From the NCBI GenBank assembly GCA_016214905.1, contig JACRMQ010000006.1:414411-478410 (forward strand): a stretch of DNA of 64,000 nucleotides. The letters are read 5' to 3'. Below are positions 46,357-55,200 of the stretch, in pieces. The number at the start of each line of letters is the position of its first letter. The stretch's first letter is position 1. The notes beneath the pieces were generated by a model. It saw only the letters and a program-made list of their open reading frames with translations, had not been told where the DNA came from and searched no databases. The position numbers and the translations under genes were made by a program. Source of the DNA: Ignavibacteriales bacterium. Its GTDB lineage: Bacteria > Bacteroidota > Ignavibacteria > UBA10030 > SZUA-254.

Positions 46357-47316
46357 TCATTGGCTATCCACACCTTTTAAGAACTGGCGGATTTGTTTAA
46401 TGTATTGGACTGTTTGATCAACAAGTCCCACGTGACCCGCTTCTGGAATTACCACGAGAGTTGCCTTGGGAATTAACTGTTTAAAATGCTCGACAGTTTT
46501 AGGACGTGCCTCATCATATTCACCGACAATCAAGAGAACCGGCAGCTTTAACTTGTGTAAATCACTTTCACGGTTGAAGAACTTTAGATTTCCCGTCGCC
46601 GTGAATTCGCTTGGTCCCCACATGAATTTATAAATGAAGTTGTTAGACTTTACACCTTCGCACTCTGACGGTCGCAAATGAGGATTTTTATGGAAGAGAT
46701 ATCGTCTATTGTACTCATCAATGGCTTTTTGATATTGAGGTGAATCCGTTGTTCCGGCAGTCTCGTTTTTGTGGATAATGTCCTGTATCGAATCGGGTAA
46801 TGTGGAAAGTAGAATAGCGGCATCTTTGATCCACAGAGGAGTACTAATAAGCGGGCCACCAAGAATCAGGCTTTTTACGTGCTTTGGTTGCTTTGTGATC
46901 ATGTATTCAACTGCAAGAGATGCGCCCCATGAGTGACCATAAAGGTGATACTCCTTGAGTTGAAGATGGTTTACAAGGGTGCTCAGTTCCTCAACAAACC
47001 GATCGATGCGCCAAAGTGTACTATCTGTAGGATGGTCGGAACGACCGCCGCCAAGCTGATCGTATCGAATAACCGGACGCTCATCAGAAAGCGAATCAAG
47101 CAGTGACAAAGTGCAGCTGGTGCCTCCTGGACCACCGTGAATGCAAATGAGGGGCGGCTGCGTACCGGAACCTGTAATTTTATACCATATCTTTCCGCCG
47201 GGAACTTCGCAGTATCCAACCTTTTCGGGACGAGTCTGTGAAACGGAATATGAGTTAAAGAAGAGAGATAAGAACAACGCACCAAAGAAAAGCCTGAACA
47301 GCCGATGTCGATACAT
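46357..47316 (-). CDS. Cassette 2: secreted alpha/beta hydrolase (prolyl aminopeptidase-like)
   Basis: A 319-residue protein with a signal peptide (to about residue 30, NSYSVSQ). The hydrolase fold shows the oxyanion HGGPGG, the nucleophile elbow GHSWGAS, an Asp in IVGEYDEARP and the terminal His in PEAGHVGLVD. The HGGPG and DQLGGGRS motifs are those of proline iminopeptidase-like enzymes (S33). Substrate unknown. The ATG at 47316 has AAAGGAT upstream. Confidence 0.88.
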   Translation of the reverse strand: MYRHRLFRLFFGALFLSLFFNSYSVSQTRPEKVGYCEVPGGKIWYKITGSGTQPPLICIHGGPGGTSCTLSLLDSLSDERPVIRYDQLGGGRSDHPTDSTLWRIDRFVEELSTLVNHLQLKEYHLYGHSWGASLAVEYMITKQPKHVKSLILGGPLISTPLWIKDAAILLSTLPDSIQDIIHKNETAGTTDSPQYQKAIDEYNRRYLFHKNPHLRPSECEGVKSNNFIYKFMWGPSEFTATGNLKFFNRESDLHKLKLPVLLIVGEYDEARPKTVEHFKQLIPKATLVVIPEAGHVGLVDQTVQYIKQIRQFLKGVDSQ

Positions 47317-47374
47317 AAGATTATCCTTTCTCAATTTTCTACATTGATAAAACTGGCCATGCTATGGGCATTGC

Positions 47375-47524
47375 GGCTAACGTCTCGGCAAACAACGCAA
47401 TATTTTTGTCCCAAAGGGATCACCTCGTGATGAACCTATAATTCTCATTGTCGTGAACAAAAATATTGAGCGAGGCTTTTTCTGATCATGATATTTTCCA
47501 GCGTTGTTGTTTGCCGTGTTATGC
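47375..47524 (-). repeat. attC-like site 8
   Basis: Outer boxes GGCTAAC and GTTATGC; inner boxes CGGCAAACAAC and GTTGTTTGCCG fully complementary. It matches sites 2 and 7 through the centre but carries an extra ~27 bases with small inverted repeats at about 47409-47435 (CCCAAAGGGATCACCTCGTG). Confidence 0.8.
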
Positions 47525-47543
47525 GCCGTTTGCAACTTTATTA

Positions 47544-48059
47544 TTATTCCGTTGATAGCTTTGACTTCTGCCGCAGTTTGTTAATTATTGTTACTATATC
47601 ACTAGCACGGTAAATCACAAAAAGAGATAAAATAAGTTTGATACTTGGAAGTACGATCGAAAGCATTTGTGCAGTACTCAGTTTTTTATCATAGTTAAAA
47701 TCTTTCATAACCCAAGAATTAATTAGTTGGAAGACGAGGGAAGTCAATGCGTCAACAAAAAGATATGCACCTAAAATTGTAAACGCTACAATATATAACT
47801 GATGAAAATTAAAATCTCCAGAAAAGGAAACAATTTCAGTGTCCTCATTCAGTTTTCCAGCACGGAACCATAATACTATAACGAAAAGGAGTTGTAGAAA
47901 ATAAGGAATGAGGGCAAGCCAAAACGATGGCATTTCAGTATTATTATTTCCTGAATATGAGAAGACCTGAACGATTATTCTTACAACATTTAGCGAAAGA
48001 AAAAGGCAATAAAGACTTAAGACTTTATAAGCTATGGCTAAAATATTTTTTGAATTCAT
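47544..48059 (-). CDS. Cassette 1: four-helix membrane protein
   Basis: A 171-residue protein with four hydrophobic segments at about 10-30, 45-65, 90-112 and 132-152. The ATG at 48059 follows AAAGG by about 7 bases and lies just inside the first core box; upstream in-frame ATGs fall outside the cassette. Not recognised. Confidence 0.75.
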   Translation of the reverse strand: MNSKNILAIAYKVLSLYCLFLSLNVVRIIVQVFSYSGNNNTEMPSFWLALIPYFLQLLFVIVLWFRAGKLNEDTEIVSFSGDFNFHQLYIVAFTILGAYLFVDALTSLVFQLINSWVMKDFNYDKKLSTAQMLSIVLPSIKLILSLFVIYRASDIVTIINKLRQKSKLSTE

Positions 48060-48092
48060 TTTTTGACCTTTAAATGTGAAGTTGCAAATGGC

Positions 48093-48128
48093 GTATAACA
48101 TCTCTAAAAACGACATATGTCGTTTTTA
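48093..48128 (-). other. Array boundary: lone core box plus 24-bp perfect palindrome
   Basis: GTATAAC at 48093-48099 (GTTATAC on the cassette strand) starts the first cassette but has no partner box above it. It is followed by TAAAAACGACAT/ATGTCGTTTTTA, a perfect 24-base palindrome (48105-48128) running into eight T on the plus strand. This could be a decayed attC, an attI-like single site, or a terminator fused to a core box. Confidence 0.5.
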
Positions 48129-48510
48129 TTTTTTTTAGTCGATCCATTATTTATCGGATTTAAGCAACTTTTGTGATTCATCAGGTATTTTATATTCGTC
48201 TTTCATGTAAGCTCATCATCATACTCGCGCACTCTAAATATCCCTAAAACAACTTCCACTACGCGCGAGTTCTCTAAATATCAACCCATTTCTTCGTGAT
48301 GTTTAAATTATGAAACATCCTGCTAATTGTCAAGCAAAATCCAGAGCAATTTCTTGTTTAAGTTAAGAAACCTTGTGCAGGTTTTTCGGGGAAGGTCAAG
48401 TCAATCTTACAAGGTTCAAATACGTCACCTTAGTATTTTGCTTGTTTTTGAGGGGTCAAGATCGCTACATGCAAAAACAAGTCGTTTTGGGTATAATCCT
48501 ATGTTGAATT

Positions 48511-48762
48511 ATCGCAATTCAGTTATGCATTGCCGTAACTCCATTCTGCTCTGCAGCAGTTCAGTTCTGCATCGTGACAACTCAGTTCTGCTCTGCGGCA
48601 GTTCAGTTCTGCATCGTGGCAACTCAGTTCTGCTCTGCCACAGTTCAGTTCTGCATCGTGACAACTCAGTTATGTCCTGCCGCAGTTCATTCATGCATCG
48701 TGGCAATGCATGTAGGTTTCGTCGCGGTTCACCTATGCTTTGCCGCAATCCTTATAGCTTTT
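48511..48762. repeat. 21-bp tandem repeat array (12 units)
   Basis: Twelve 21-base units in strict register starting at 48511. Two alternating forms are visible in the middle, close to GCGGCAGTTCAGTTCTGCATC and GTGGCAACTCAGTTCTGCTCT, giving a 42-base higher-order unit. The flanking units are more diverged. As 21 is a multiple of three all frames stay mostly open, and the minus frame would give heptads of the type TELxRCR, but no start with a ribosome site supports translation. Confidence 0.8.
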
Positions 48763-48792
48763 GTCGTAATGTCGAAAGGGATTATAACAGAA

Positions 48793-48839
48793 GTGCGACT
48801 CACCTACACATTTGAATCTTGGATGGAGGTGAGTCGCAC
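48793..48839. repeat. 13-bp inverted repeat
   Basis: GTGCGACTCACCT (48793-48805) and AGGTGAGTCGCAC (48827-48839), perfectly complementary around a 21-base loop. No T run follows on either strand, so it is not an obvious terminator. Confidence 0.7.
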
Positions 48840-48933
48840 ATAAACTACTCTTACTGGGAGGGAACTTTGCCCCGATCCGCATATATAACTAACAGGCCGG
48901 TAGTGGGACACTCCCTCCCAACAACCTGCTGTT

Positions 48934-49260
48934 TTAATGTACCTTGTCGCCTGTAGTTGGCGGCTGGAAACCGAAACCGCTTGGCGATGGGTCGCCCTGC
49001 AATTTTATTTCGCCGAAAGCTTTTTCAAACTTATCTATATTGTCGCGTAAAGCGTTCAATAATAACTTTGCATGCTGCGGCGTTGTAATTATGCGGGCAT
49101 GCACTTTCGCTTTCGGTACACCGGGTAATACGCGAGTGAAGTCGATGACAAATTCGGCAGGGGAGTGTGTTATGATTGCGAGGTTAGAATATATTCCCTC
49201 AGCTTCTTTCTCGCCAAGTTCTATGCTTATCTGCTGTTGCGGTTGATTTTGTTGAGCCAT
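48934..49260 (-). CDS. DUF3467 family protein
   Basis: A 108-residue protein with the family pattern: IELGEKEAEGIYSNLAIITHSPAEFVIDFTRVLPG then AKVHARIITTPQHAKLLLNALRDNI. These small proteins are widespread in Bacteroidota relatives and their function is not known. AAAGGAAA precedes the ATG. Confidence 0.9.
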   Translation of the reverse strand: MAQQNQPQQQISIELGEKEAEGIYSNLAIITHSPAEFVIDFTRVLPGVPKAKVHARIITTPQHAKLLLNALRDNIDKFEKAFGEIKLQGDPSPSGFGFQPPTTGDKVH

Positions 49261-49286
49261 AAATTTCCTTTCTTATCAAAATGAAA

Positions 49287-49318
49287 ATGCCCTTCCTCTG
49301 TTTGATGAAGAAGGGCAT
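49287..49318 (-). terminator. Probable terminator of the TPR gene
   Basis: Stem ATGCCCTTC (49287-49295) with GAAGGGCAT (49310-49318), loop of 14 bases; on the minus strand a TTTTCATTTT tail follows. It lies between the TPR gene and DUF3467. Confidence 0.65.
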
Positions 49319-49335
49319 AAAACTGTTATGCTAAA

Positions 49336-50496
49336 TTATTTCTTCCTGAGAGAGTCGGCTTTCTCAAGTGCCGCTTTTGCTTCTTTCAACATATTCGCAT
49401 TCGCGTACGCTGATGCTAACAAATCTAAAACAGCAGGATCGTCTTTTTTAATTTCAGATAATTTTTCAAAATATCCGACTGACTTCTTAAATTTTTCAAT
49501 ATATGTTTTATCAACATTCTTTTTCATATCCTGCCCTTGAGTTGCCTGTTTCATCTTATCGCCTATTCGAAGGTAAGCAACGCCGATATTCTGAAGTGCA
49601 ACATCGTAATTGGGATCGGTCTGTAAAGCTGCTTCGAAATGAGTTATCGCCTCATCAAGTGAATCGGTTTGCATGAGTAGAACACCGAGGTTGTACTGAT
49701 AAGTTTTATTCGACGGATCTTTTGCGATAGCTTCACGAATATAGGGTTTAGCTTCATCAGCTTTACCGGTGCGGATATAAAGGTCTATCATTATAGTCAA
49801 CAGTTCAGCATTGGAAGGATCTAATTTACGTGCTTCTAAGATGGCGCTAATCGCGTTGTTATAATCAACAGCTGCTTCTTGTTTGTTGCTTTTTGCTTCC
49901 GCAGCTTGTGCTTTTTGTAAATAAGCATTTATAAGTGAAATGTGAAGATCGGAAGGAGCGTTATGTTTCATTCCTTCTTTCAAAGTTGAAATTTCATTTT
50001 CAAAATTTCCATCAGCACGGTGTACAATAGCGATGTACTGATAGGTAATGAATGTGTCAGGATTAATGCTCAACGCGATATTGTAATTTTCGAGTGCTTG
50101 CTTCCTGAAATCTGGAGCTTTCCCTGTGGAATCTGTAAGACTTTGATTGTAAGCACCCACACCTTTATTGAGTGATTGACCCCAAATATATTTTTTGGCT
50201 TGTGAAATTCTCTCGTCATATTCATTGCTGTTCTTCGAGCAATTATCGTACGCTTCGAGAGATTTTTTAAAATCAGCACGTTGCATACGAGCATTTCCCA
50301 AAAGCCACCATGCTTCGGCGTTAGTCGGGTTTTTTTCTGTTTCTTGATTGAGCCATTTTTCGGCGGTCTCCCAATCTTGTCTCTGGATGTAAAGTTTTGC
50401 GCTGGTCATCTCCTGCGATGAGCATTGAAAACCTGTGAAGATGAAAAATAAGGTTATAATAGCTGCAAGGAGTGCAAAAATCGTATAGTTTTTCAT
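49336..50496 (-). CDS. TPR-repeat lipoprotein
   Basis: A 386-residue protein beginning MKNYTIFALLAAIITLFFIF with a lipobox-like GFQC, so probably anchored in the envelope. The start at 50496 has AAAGGAA upstream. The rest is a string of about seven TPR units, clearest in NAEAWWLLGNARMQRADFKKSLEAYDNC and NKTYQYNLGVLLMQTDSLDEAITHFEAAL. Role unknown; such proteins often scaffold envelope complexes. Confidence 0.88.
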   Translation of the reverse strand: MKNYTIFALLAAIITLFFIFTGFQCSSQEMTSAKLYIQRQDWETAEKWLNQETEKNPTNAEAWWLLGNARMQRADFKKSLEAYDNCSKNSNEYDERISQAKKYIWGQSLNKGVGAYNQSLTDSTGKAPDFRKQALENYNIALSINPDTFITYQYIAIVHRADGNFENEISTLKEGMKHNAPSDLHISLINAYLQKAQAAEAKSNKQEAAVDYNNAISAILEARKLDPSNAELLTIMIDLYIRTGKADEAKPYIREAIAKDPSNKTYQYNLGVLLMQTDSLDEAITHFEAALQTDPNYDVALQNIGVAYLRIGDKMKQATQGQDMKKNVDKTYIEKFKKSVGYFEKLSEIKKDDPAVLDLLASAYANANMLKEAKAALEKADSLRKK

Positions 50497-50821
50497 GAAG
50501 GTTCCTTTGTAATAGCGAGTTTTGTTGATAAATTCGAGAGACAATATACACAAAGCTCTAAAAAGAATCAAACTGATATTTTGTTTAAATTATTATTAAT
50601 GTTGATGAAATTACTCTTACCGATTAATATATCCTAAATAGGAATAGTCAATACCTAAAGCAATAGATATTCGAATGTACTTAGATGAATAATCTGACTG
50701 CTCAAAAATATTATTCATATATATTGAATTGTTTTTTATTCGAAATTTTGGTATATACACAAAGTTAATTTGCTTCATGTCTTCAAAATGACGTTATAAA
50801 ATATTCAGAAAGGAATTTAAA

Positions 50822-52177
50822 ATGGCAGGTGTTCAAATTCAGGTACCCTCAAATGGCCAAAAGATCTCTATCAGTGGCGGGAAATTAAATGTTCCCGATA
50901 ATCCAATCATTCCGTTTATAGAAGGTGACGGAACCGGAGCCGATATTTGGCGCGCGTCCGTAAGAGTGATGGATGCGGCAGTCCAAAAAGCATACAACGG
51001 AAAAAAGAAAATTGCATGGATGGAGGTTTACGCGGGTGAAAAATCGTTCAAACAATTCAACACCTGGCTTCCCGATGAAACTGTTACTGCATTCCGTGAT
51101 TACCTCGTCGGTATAAAAGGTCCCTTAACAACACCTATCGGCGGTGGAATACGGTCGTTGAATGTAGCATTAAGACAATTGTTGGATTTGTACGTTTGTC
51201 TAAGACCCGTTCAATATTTTCAAGGTGTTCCTTCTCCGGTGAAGAAGCCGGAAGCAGTTAATATGGTTATATTCCGTGAGAACACGGAGGATATTTATGC
51301 GGGAATAGAATTCGTGGCAGGTTCACCTGAAGCTCAGAAGGTTTTGGATTTCTTCGGAAAAGAATTTCCTGACATGTTTAAAAAAATCAGATTCGGAACA
51401 AATGCGAAAGTAAACGATTGGCTTAGAGCTATTGGGCGTCCAGATGAATCAAATGTGAAAGTCGGAGTAGGATTGAAAGCTGTATCGGCACACGGCTCGG
51501 GAAGGTTAGTAAGAGCAGCGATCCAATATGCGATAGATCAAAAGAGAAAATCGGTAACATTCGTTCATAAAGGTAACATAATGAAATATACCGAAGGTGC
51601 TTTCCGCGACTGGGGATACGAGTTGGCAGAGAAAGAATTCGGTGGAAAAGTTTATACCTGGATGCACTGGGAAAAAACAAAGAAAGACAAAGGAGAAGAC
51701 ACGGCGAATGCAGAGCAGAAATCAGCGCTCGCTTCTGGGAAGATCTTGATTAAAGATGCGATTGCGGATATCACACTTCAGCAGGTATTAACCCGTCCCG
51801 ATGATTTTGATGTGATTGCAACGTTGAATCTAAACGGAGATTATCTTAGTGATGCTCTTGCAGCGCAAGTCGGCGGAATCGGTATTGCACCGGGTGGAAA
51901 TATAAATTATGTAAGCGGACACGCGATCTTCGAAGCCACACACGGCACAGCGCCAAAATATGCCGATCTTGATAAAGTGAATCCGGGTTCGGTTATCCTA
52001 AGCGGTGAAATGATGTTCCGTCACCTTGGCTGGCTTGAAGCGGCTGATTTGATAATAAAAGGATTGAACGGAGCTATAAAATCGAAATATGTTACATACG
52101 ATTTCGCACGTCTGATGGAAGGGGCAAAGGAAGTAAAATGCTCTGAGTTCGGCGATGTGATAATCAAAAATATGTGA
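50822..52177 (+). CDS. icd: Isocitrate dehydrogenase (NADP type)
   Basis: TCA-cycle enzyme of 451 residues. [20 protein letters not shown] opens the fold; [23 protein letters not shown] holds the serine that is phosphorylated in E. coli; [15 protein letters not shown] and [20 protein letters not shown] are further signatures. AAAGGAA lies 7 bases before the ATG. The 250-base gap upstream shows no other gene. Confidence 0.95.
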   Translation: MAGVQIQVPSNGQKISISGGKLNVPDNPIIPFIEGDGTGADIWRASVRVMDAAVQKAYNGKKKIAWMEVYAGEKSFKQFNTWLPDETVTAFRDYLVGIKGPLTTPIGGGIRSLNVALRQLLDLYVCLRPVQYFQGVPSPVKKPEAVNMVIFRENTEDIYAGIEFVAGSPEAQKVLDFFGKEFPDMFKKIRFGTNAKVNDWLRAIGRPDESNVKVGVGLKAVSAHGSGRLVRAAIQYAIDQKRKSVTFVHKGNIMKYTEGAFRDWGYELAEKEFGGKVYTWMHWEKTKKDKGEDTANAEQKSALASGKILIKDAIADITLQQVLTRPDDFDVIATLNLNGDYLSDALAAQVGGIGIAPGGNINYVSGHAIFEATHGTAPKYADLDKVNPGSVILSGEMMFRHLGWLEAADLIIKGLNGAIKSKYVTYDFARLMEGAKEVKCSEFGDVIIKNM

Positions 52178-52199
52178 GTAGATTAATTATATTTCAATC

Positions 52200-52236
52200 A
52201 AAGCCGATCCTGAGGAACAGGGCCGGCTTTTTTATT
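52200..52236 (+). terminator. Intrinsic terminator after icd
   Basis: AAAGCCG (52200-52206) with CGGCTTT (52224-52230), an inner CCTG/CAGG pair, followed by TTTTA. It lies between convergent icd and the large secreted protein gene and may serve both. Confidence 0.8.
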
Positions 52237-52246
52237 TAGTGGTCTA

Positions 52247-55200
52247 TCATCTGATAAGCAACATCTTTTTTATATCAACATATTTCCCTGCCGATATTAT
52301 GCAGAAGTAAATACCGCTTGGTAATCCTTCAGCATTCCACGACACAGGATATTCTCCGGGTTGCTTGACTTCGTTTACTAAAGTTGTCACTTCTTTACCA
52401 AGAATATCATATATGTTCAACGTTACGAATTCGATTTTGGATATTTGATATTTGATATTTGTAATCGGATTGAAGGGATTCGGGTAATTTTGTTCGAGTT
52501 GGAAAGAAAGGGGAGCGACTGGATTATTGCGATCAATCTTTAAAGAGATATGCGATATGGAATATGAGATACTCGTATAACCATTGCCAGTTATTTCAAC
52601 CTCTTGTCGATCTGAGATGGCTAAAGAATACACTGATGTTTCGTCAAAAATATTCCAATCCATTTTCAGAGAGTTAGAATTAGATTGAATCTCAATCGGT
52701 AAAGATATTCTCGAAAAAAAATTGCTGGGAATTATTTCAATATTTCTCTGCGATCCAAATCGTACATCGAATAAACCGTCGGGCGGAAGGGGAGGCAAAT
52801 CATACATATTGATACTTCTAACCGTCTCATGCGAACCGAAATAAAGTGTTTGACTATTGTTTAAATTATCCGAGATCGTTAAACGATTCCATCCGGAAAA
52901 ATCTTCTGATGTTGATGATTTAAAATTCGATAGTGAGGATGCGGATAAAATAAGTTTACCTTCTGACTTTGATTTCACCCAATACCCATATCGTGGTTTT
53001 AATGTGTCAGTTGCTGAATAAGATGATTTGTATCCGTAATAACGGGATGTTACTATGCTATCAGGAATTTGCTGTATGTCAGTAATCGGAACATTCCTGG
53101 AAATTGAGCCAATCAAATTCCATCCGACTTTCAGATCAATTGTATCGGATAATATCGAATCTCCGGTTATTGATACAAATTGCGGTTCCGAAAATTTTAT
53201 CCAATAGCCAAGTCCGTTGAAGAGTGAATCACTTAGCACATAGCTATTGTTGAATGAAAACGGTTTGGATACCGCTGTCGGGAAAACTGTTTCTGCACGC
53301 GGATCGGCAACGGAAAGATTCAGGGAAACAAGATTCCATCCTTTAAAATAATCCGGATTAATAATGATTGAAAAAGGCATATCGCTTGAATCGATCAGTA
53401 ATCCTGAATCCATATCAACAATTCGTATCAGAGCTTCAGTCGTTGATGTATCAGGTGGCGTCCAGCTAAAACTTTGTTGTTGAGCCGGAATATTATCTGC
53501 AATCAATGTCCAGTTTATGCCGTTGTTCGATGAAAATTCAAGTTTTACTTGTTCTAGAAATCGTTGCTTCCAGGTAATTGATTCAGCAAAACCTCCTGCG
53601 AAAATTTCACCGCTATTCGGATAGGTGAGAGATAACTTTGGCTGACGAATCATAGAGCGTTCGTACACCCCGTTCCCGAATGTGGAAGCACGGAGTTTAT
53701 TGTTGGCTTTTGAGATTGTTAAATCCAACACCATTGCAGGGGGCATACCATCGTTATATTCTTCCCACGTAACTCCATCATCAGACGAATGAAAAACGCC
53801 CAAGTCGGTTCCTACGTATAAATTTTCAGGTGCTTCCGGATCAACAAAGATTGCCTGATGCGGAATATCCGGTAGATTACCTGAAATATTTTTCCAAACT
53901 ATTCCAAGGTCAGTTGTTTTAAATATATGCGGTGTTCCATAACCGGAATATGTAAGATATGCTGTACAGTTATCCGAAGGATCGAATTCAATATCTGTGG
54001 GATAGCGATTAGGTAAACTATCGGTTCCATTCAACCGCTTAGTTACATTTGTCCACGCAGACCCGCCATTGCTACTGGAGAATATTTCAAACCTCGGAGT
54101 CGCACCAAGTGCGCCGGTACCGGTTCCGGCAATAACATAATCAGCGTTCACTGGGGAAACTCCGATGCAAGCGATATTCGTACCGTTAAGTGTAGCTTGA
54201 CCATTAGAAGCAAACCAGTTCGTTCCTGCGTTTACAGTCTTGTAAACATTCCTGCTTCCGGCATACAAAATATTCGGGGATGAAGGAGCGATTATAAAAG
54301 GTGCAATGAAATTCGCATTGTTCGATCCATAGGCAAGACCGTTTACAATCGGAAATGCCGCGCTTCCGCCTTGAGTTGATTTGTAAAGATTTAAATATTG
54401 ATATTCAAAATACATTATGTTTTTATCTGTCGGATCTATTCCACACCAGCCACCGTCATTATAAAATATATCGAACCAATATGGAGATCCCCAATATTTA
54501 AGCGTGCCGTTATCCTGAAGTCCTCCTATGGCAATATTTGAATCTTGCGGCGAGTTCGCGAATCCCGGATAGAATTGAGTAGTCTGCAATCCATAATTAC
54601 AACTCAAGAAAGATGCACCACCATCGGAAGTTTTGAAGATACCGCCATCGGTTCCATAATAAACAACTCTCGGATTAAATGGATCAAATGCGATTGCGTG
54701 ATGATCCACATGAACAACATAAGTTGATATGTTGCTGAGCATGCCGCCGCCGTTTGTGGATAGGTATATATCAAGTCCGGCGCAATAAATTGAATCGGGA
54801 TTATTCGGATGAACAGATATTACATTATCATACCATCCTTGCGAACCGACGAAGTTTACGGTTGACTTTAAACTCCAACTGTTTCCATTATCGGTAGATT
54901 TGTACAATCCAAGAATGCTGCCTGTTGAAGCATTCGAAATTCCGGCATAGATAATAGAAGAGTTAGAGGGAGCGTAAGAAAGCGATGTCCGTCCGAAATT
55001 AACCGCAGGAAGACCGTTGGTTAATTGAAACCAGGATGATCCGCCATTTGTAGTTTTATATAAACCTGGATTCGGAGACGAGTTCAAATTACCGTGCGAA
55101 ACAATCAAATGATTTGTGTCTGCCGGACTCATTACTAAATCCATTGCCATCAAAATAGTATCGGATCGGATCCATGATGAACCCGCATTTACTGATTTGA

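Larger units (their letters stand above)
39800..48099 (-). mobile_element. Integron-type gene cassette array without integrase (CALIN candidate), nine cassettes
   Basis: Nine ORFs, all on the minus strand, alternate with nine imperfect-palindrome sites of 103-169 bp. Each site begins with a 7-base box ending AAC and ends with a 7-base box starting GTT. Just inside lie 8- to 12-base complementary boxes, set off by 4-5 bases on one side and 1-2 on the other, and a variable central stem-loop lies between. This is the R''-L''-L'-R' plan of attC sites. Cassettes run from 48099 downward, each ORF being followed by its site. No tyrosine recombinase is encoded within the window, so it is either a CALIN or the tail of an integron whose intI was lost or lies elsewhere. 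Neighbours on both sides are ordinary chromosomal genes. Confidence 0.78.
48129..48933. other. About 0.8 kb without a credible gene
   Basis: Between the cassette array and the DUF3467 gene no frame shows convincing protein character. The stretch holds the 21-bp minisatellite (48511-48762), two strong inverted repeats (48793-48839 and 48855-48920), and near 48217-48285 a spaced pair ACTCGCGC/GCGCGAGT with the repeated word CTCTAAATAT. It may be a decayed mobile element or a structured non-coding locus. Confidence 0.5.

Noticed and set aside
40293..47524. Sites read as transposon terminal repeats or MITEs
   Set aside because: Each site is itself a folded unit between two unrelated ORFs, with core AAC/GTT ends and no target-site duplications or transposase.
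48146..48205. Tiny minus-strand ORF (MKDEYKIPDESQKLL...)
   Set aside because: Only 19 codons, no ribosome site; possibly a gene remnant but unsupported.
48511..48762. Possible CRISPR array
   Set aside because: The 21-bp units are directly adjacent with no unique spacers, and no cas genes are present.
48327..48843. Three long ORFs (two plus, one minus) across the 21-bp repeats
   Set aside because: They stay open only because the repeat length is a multiple of three; no ribosome site or credible ends.
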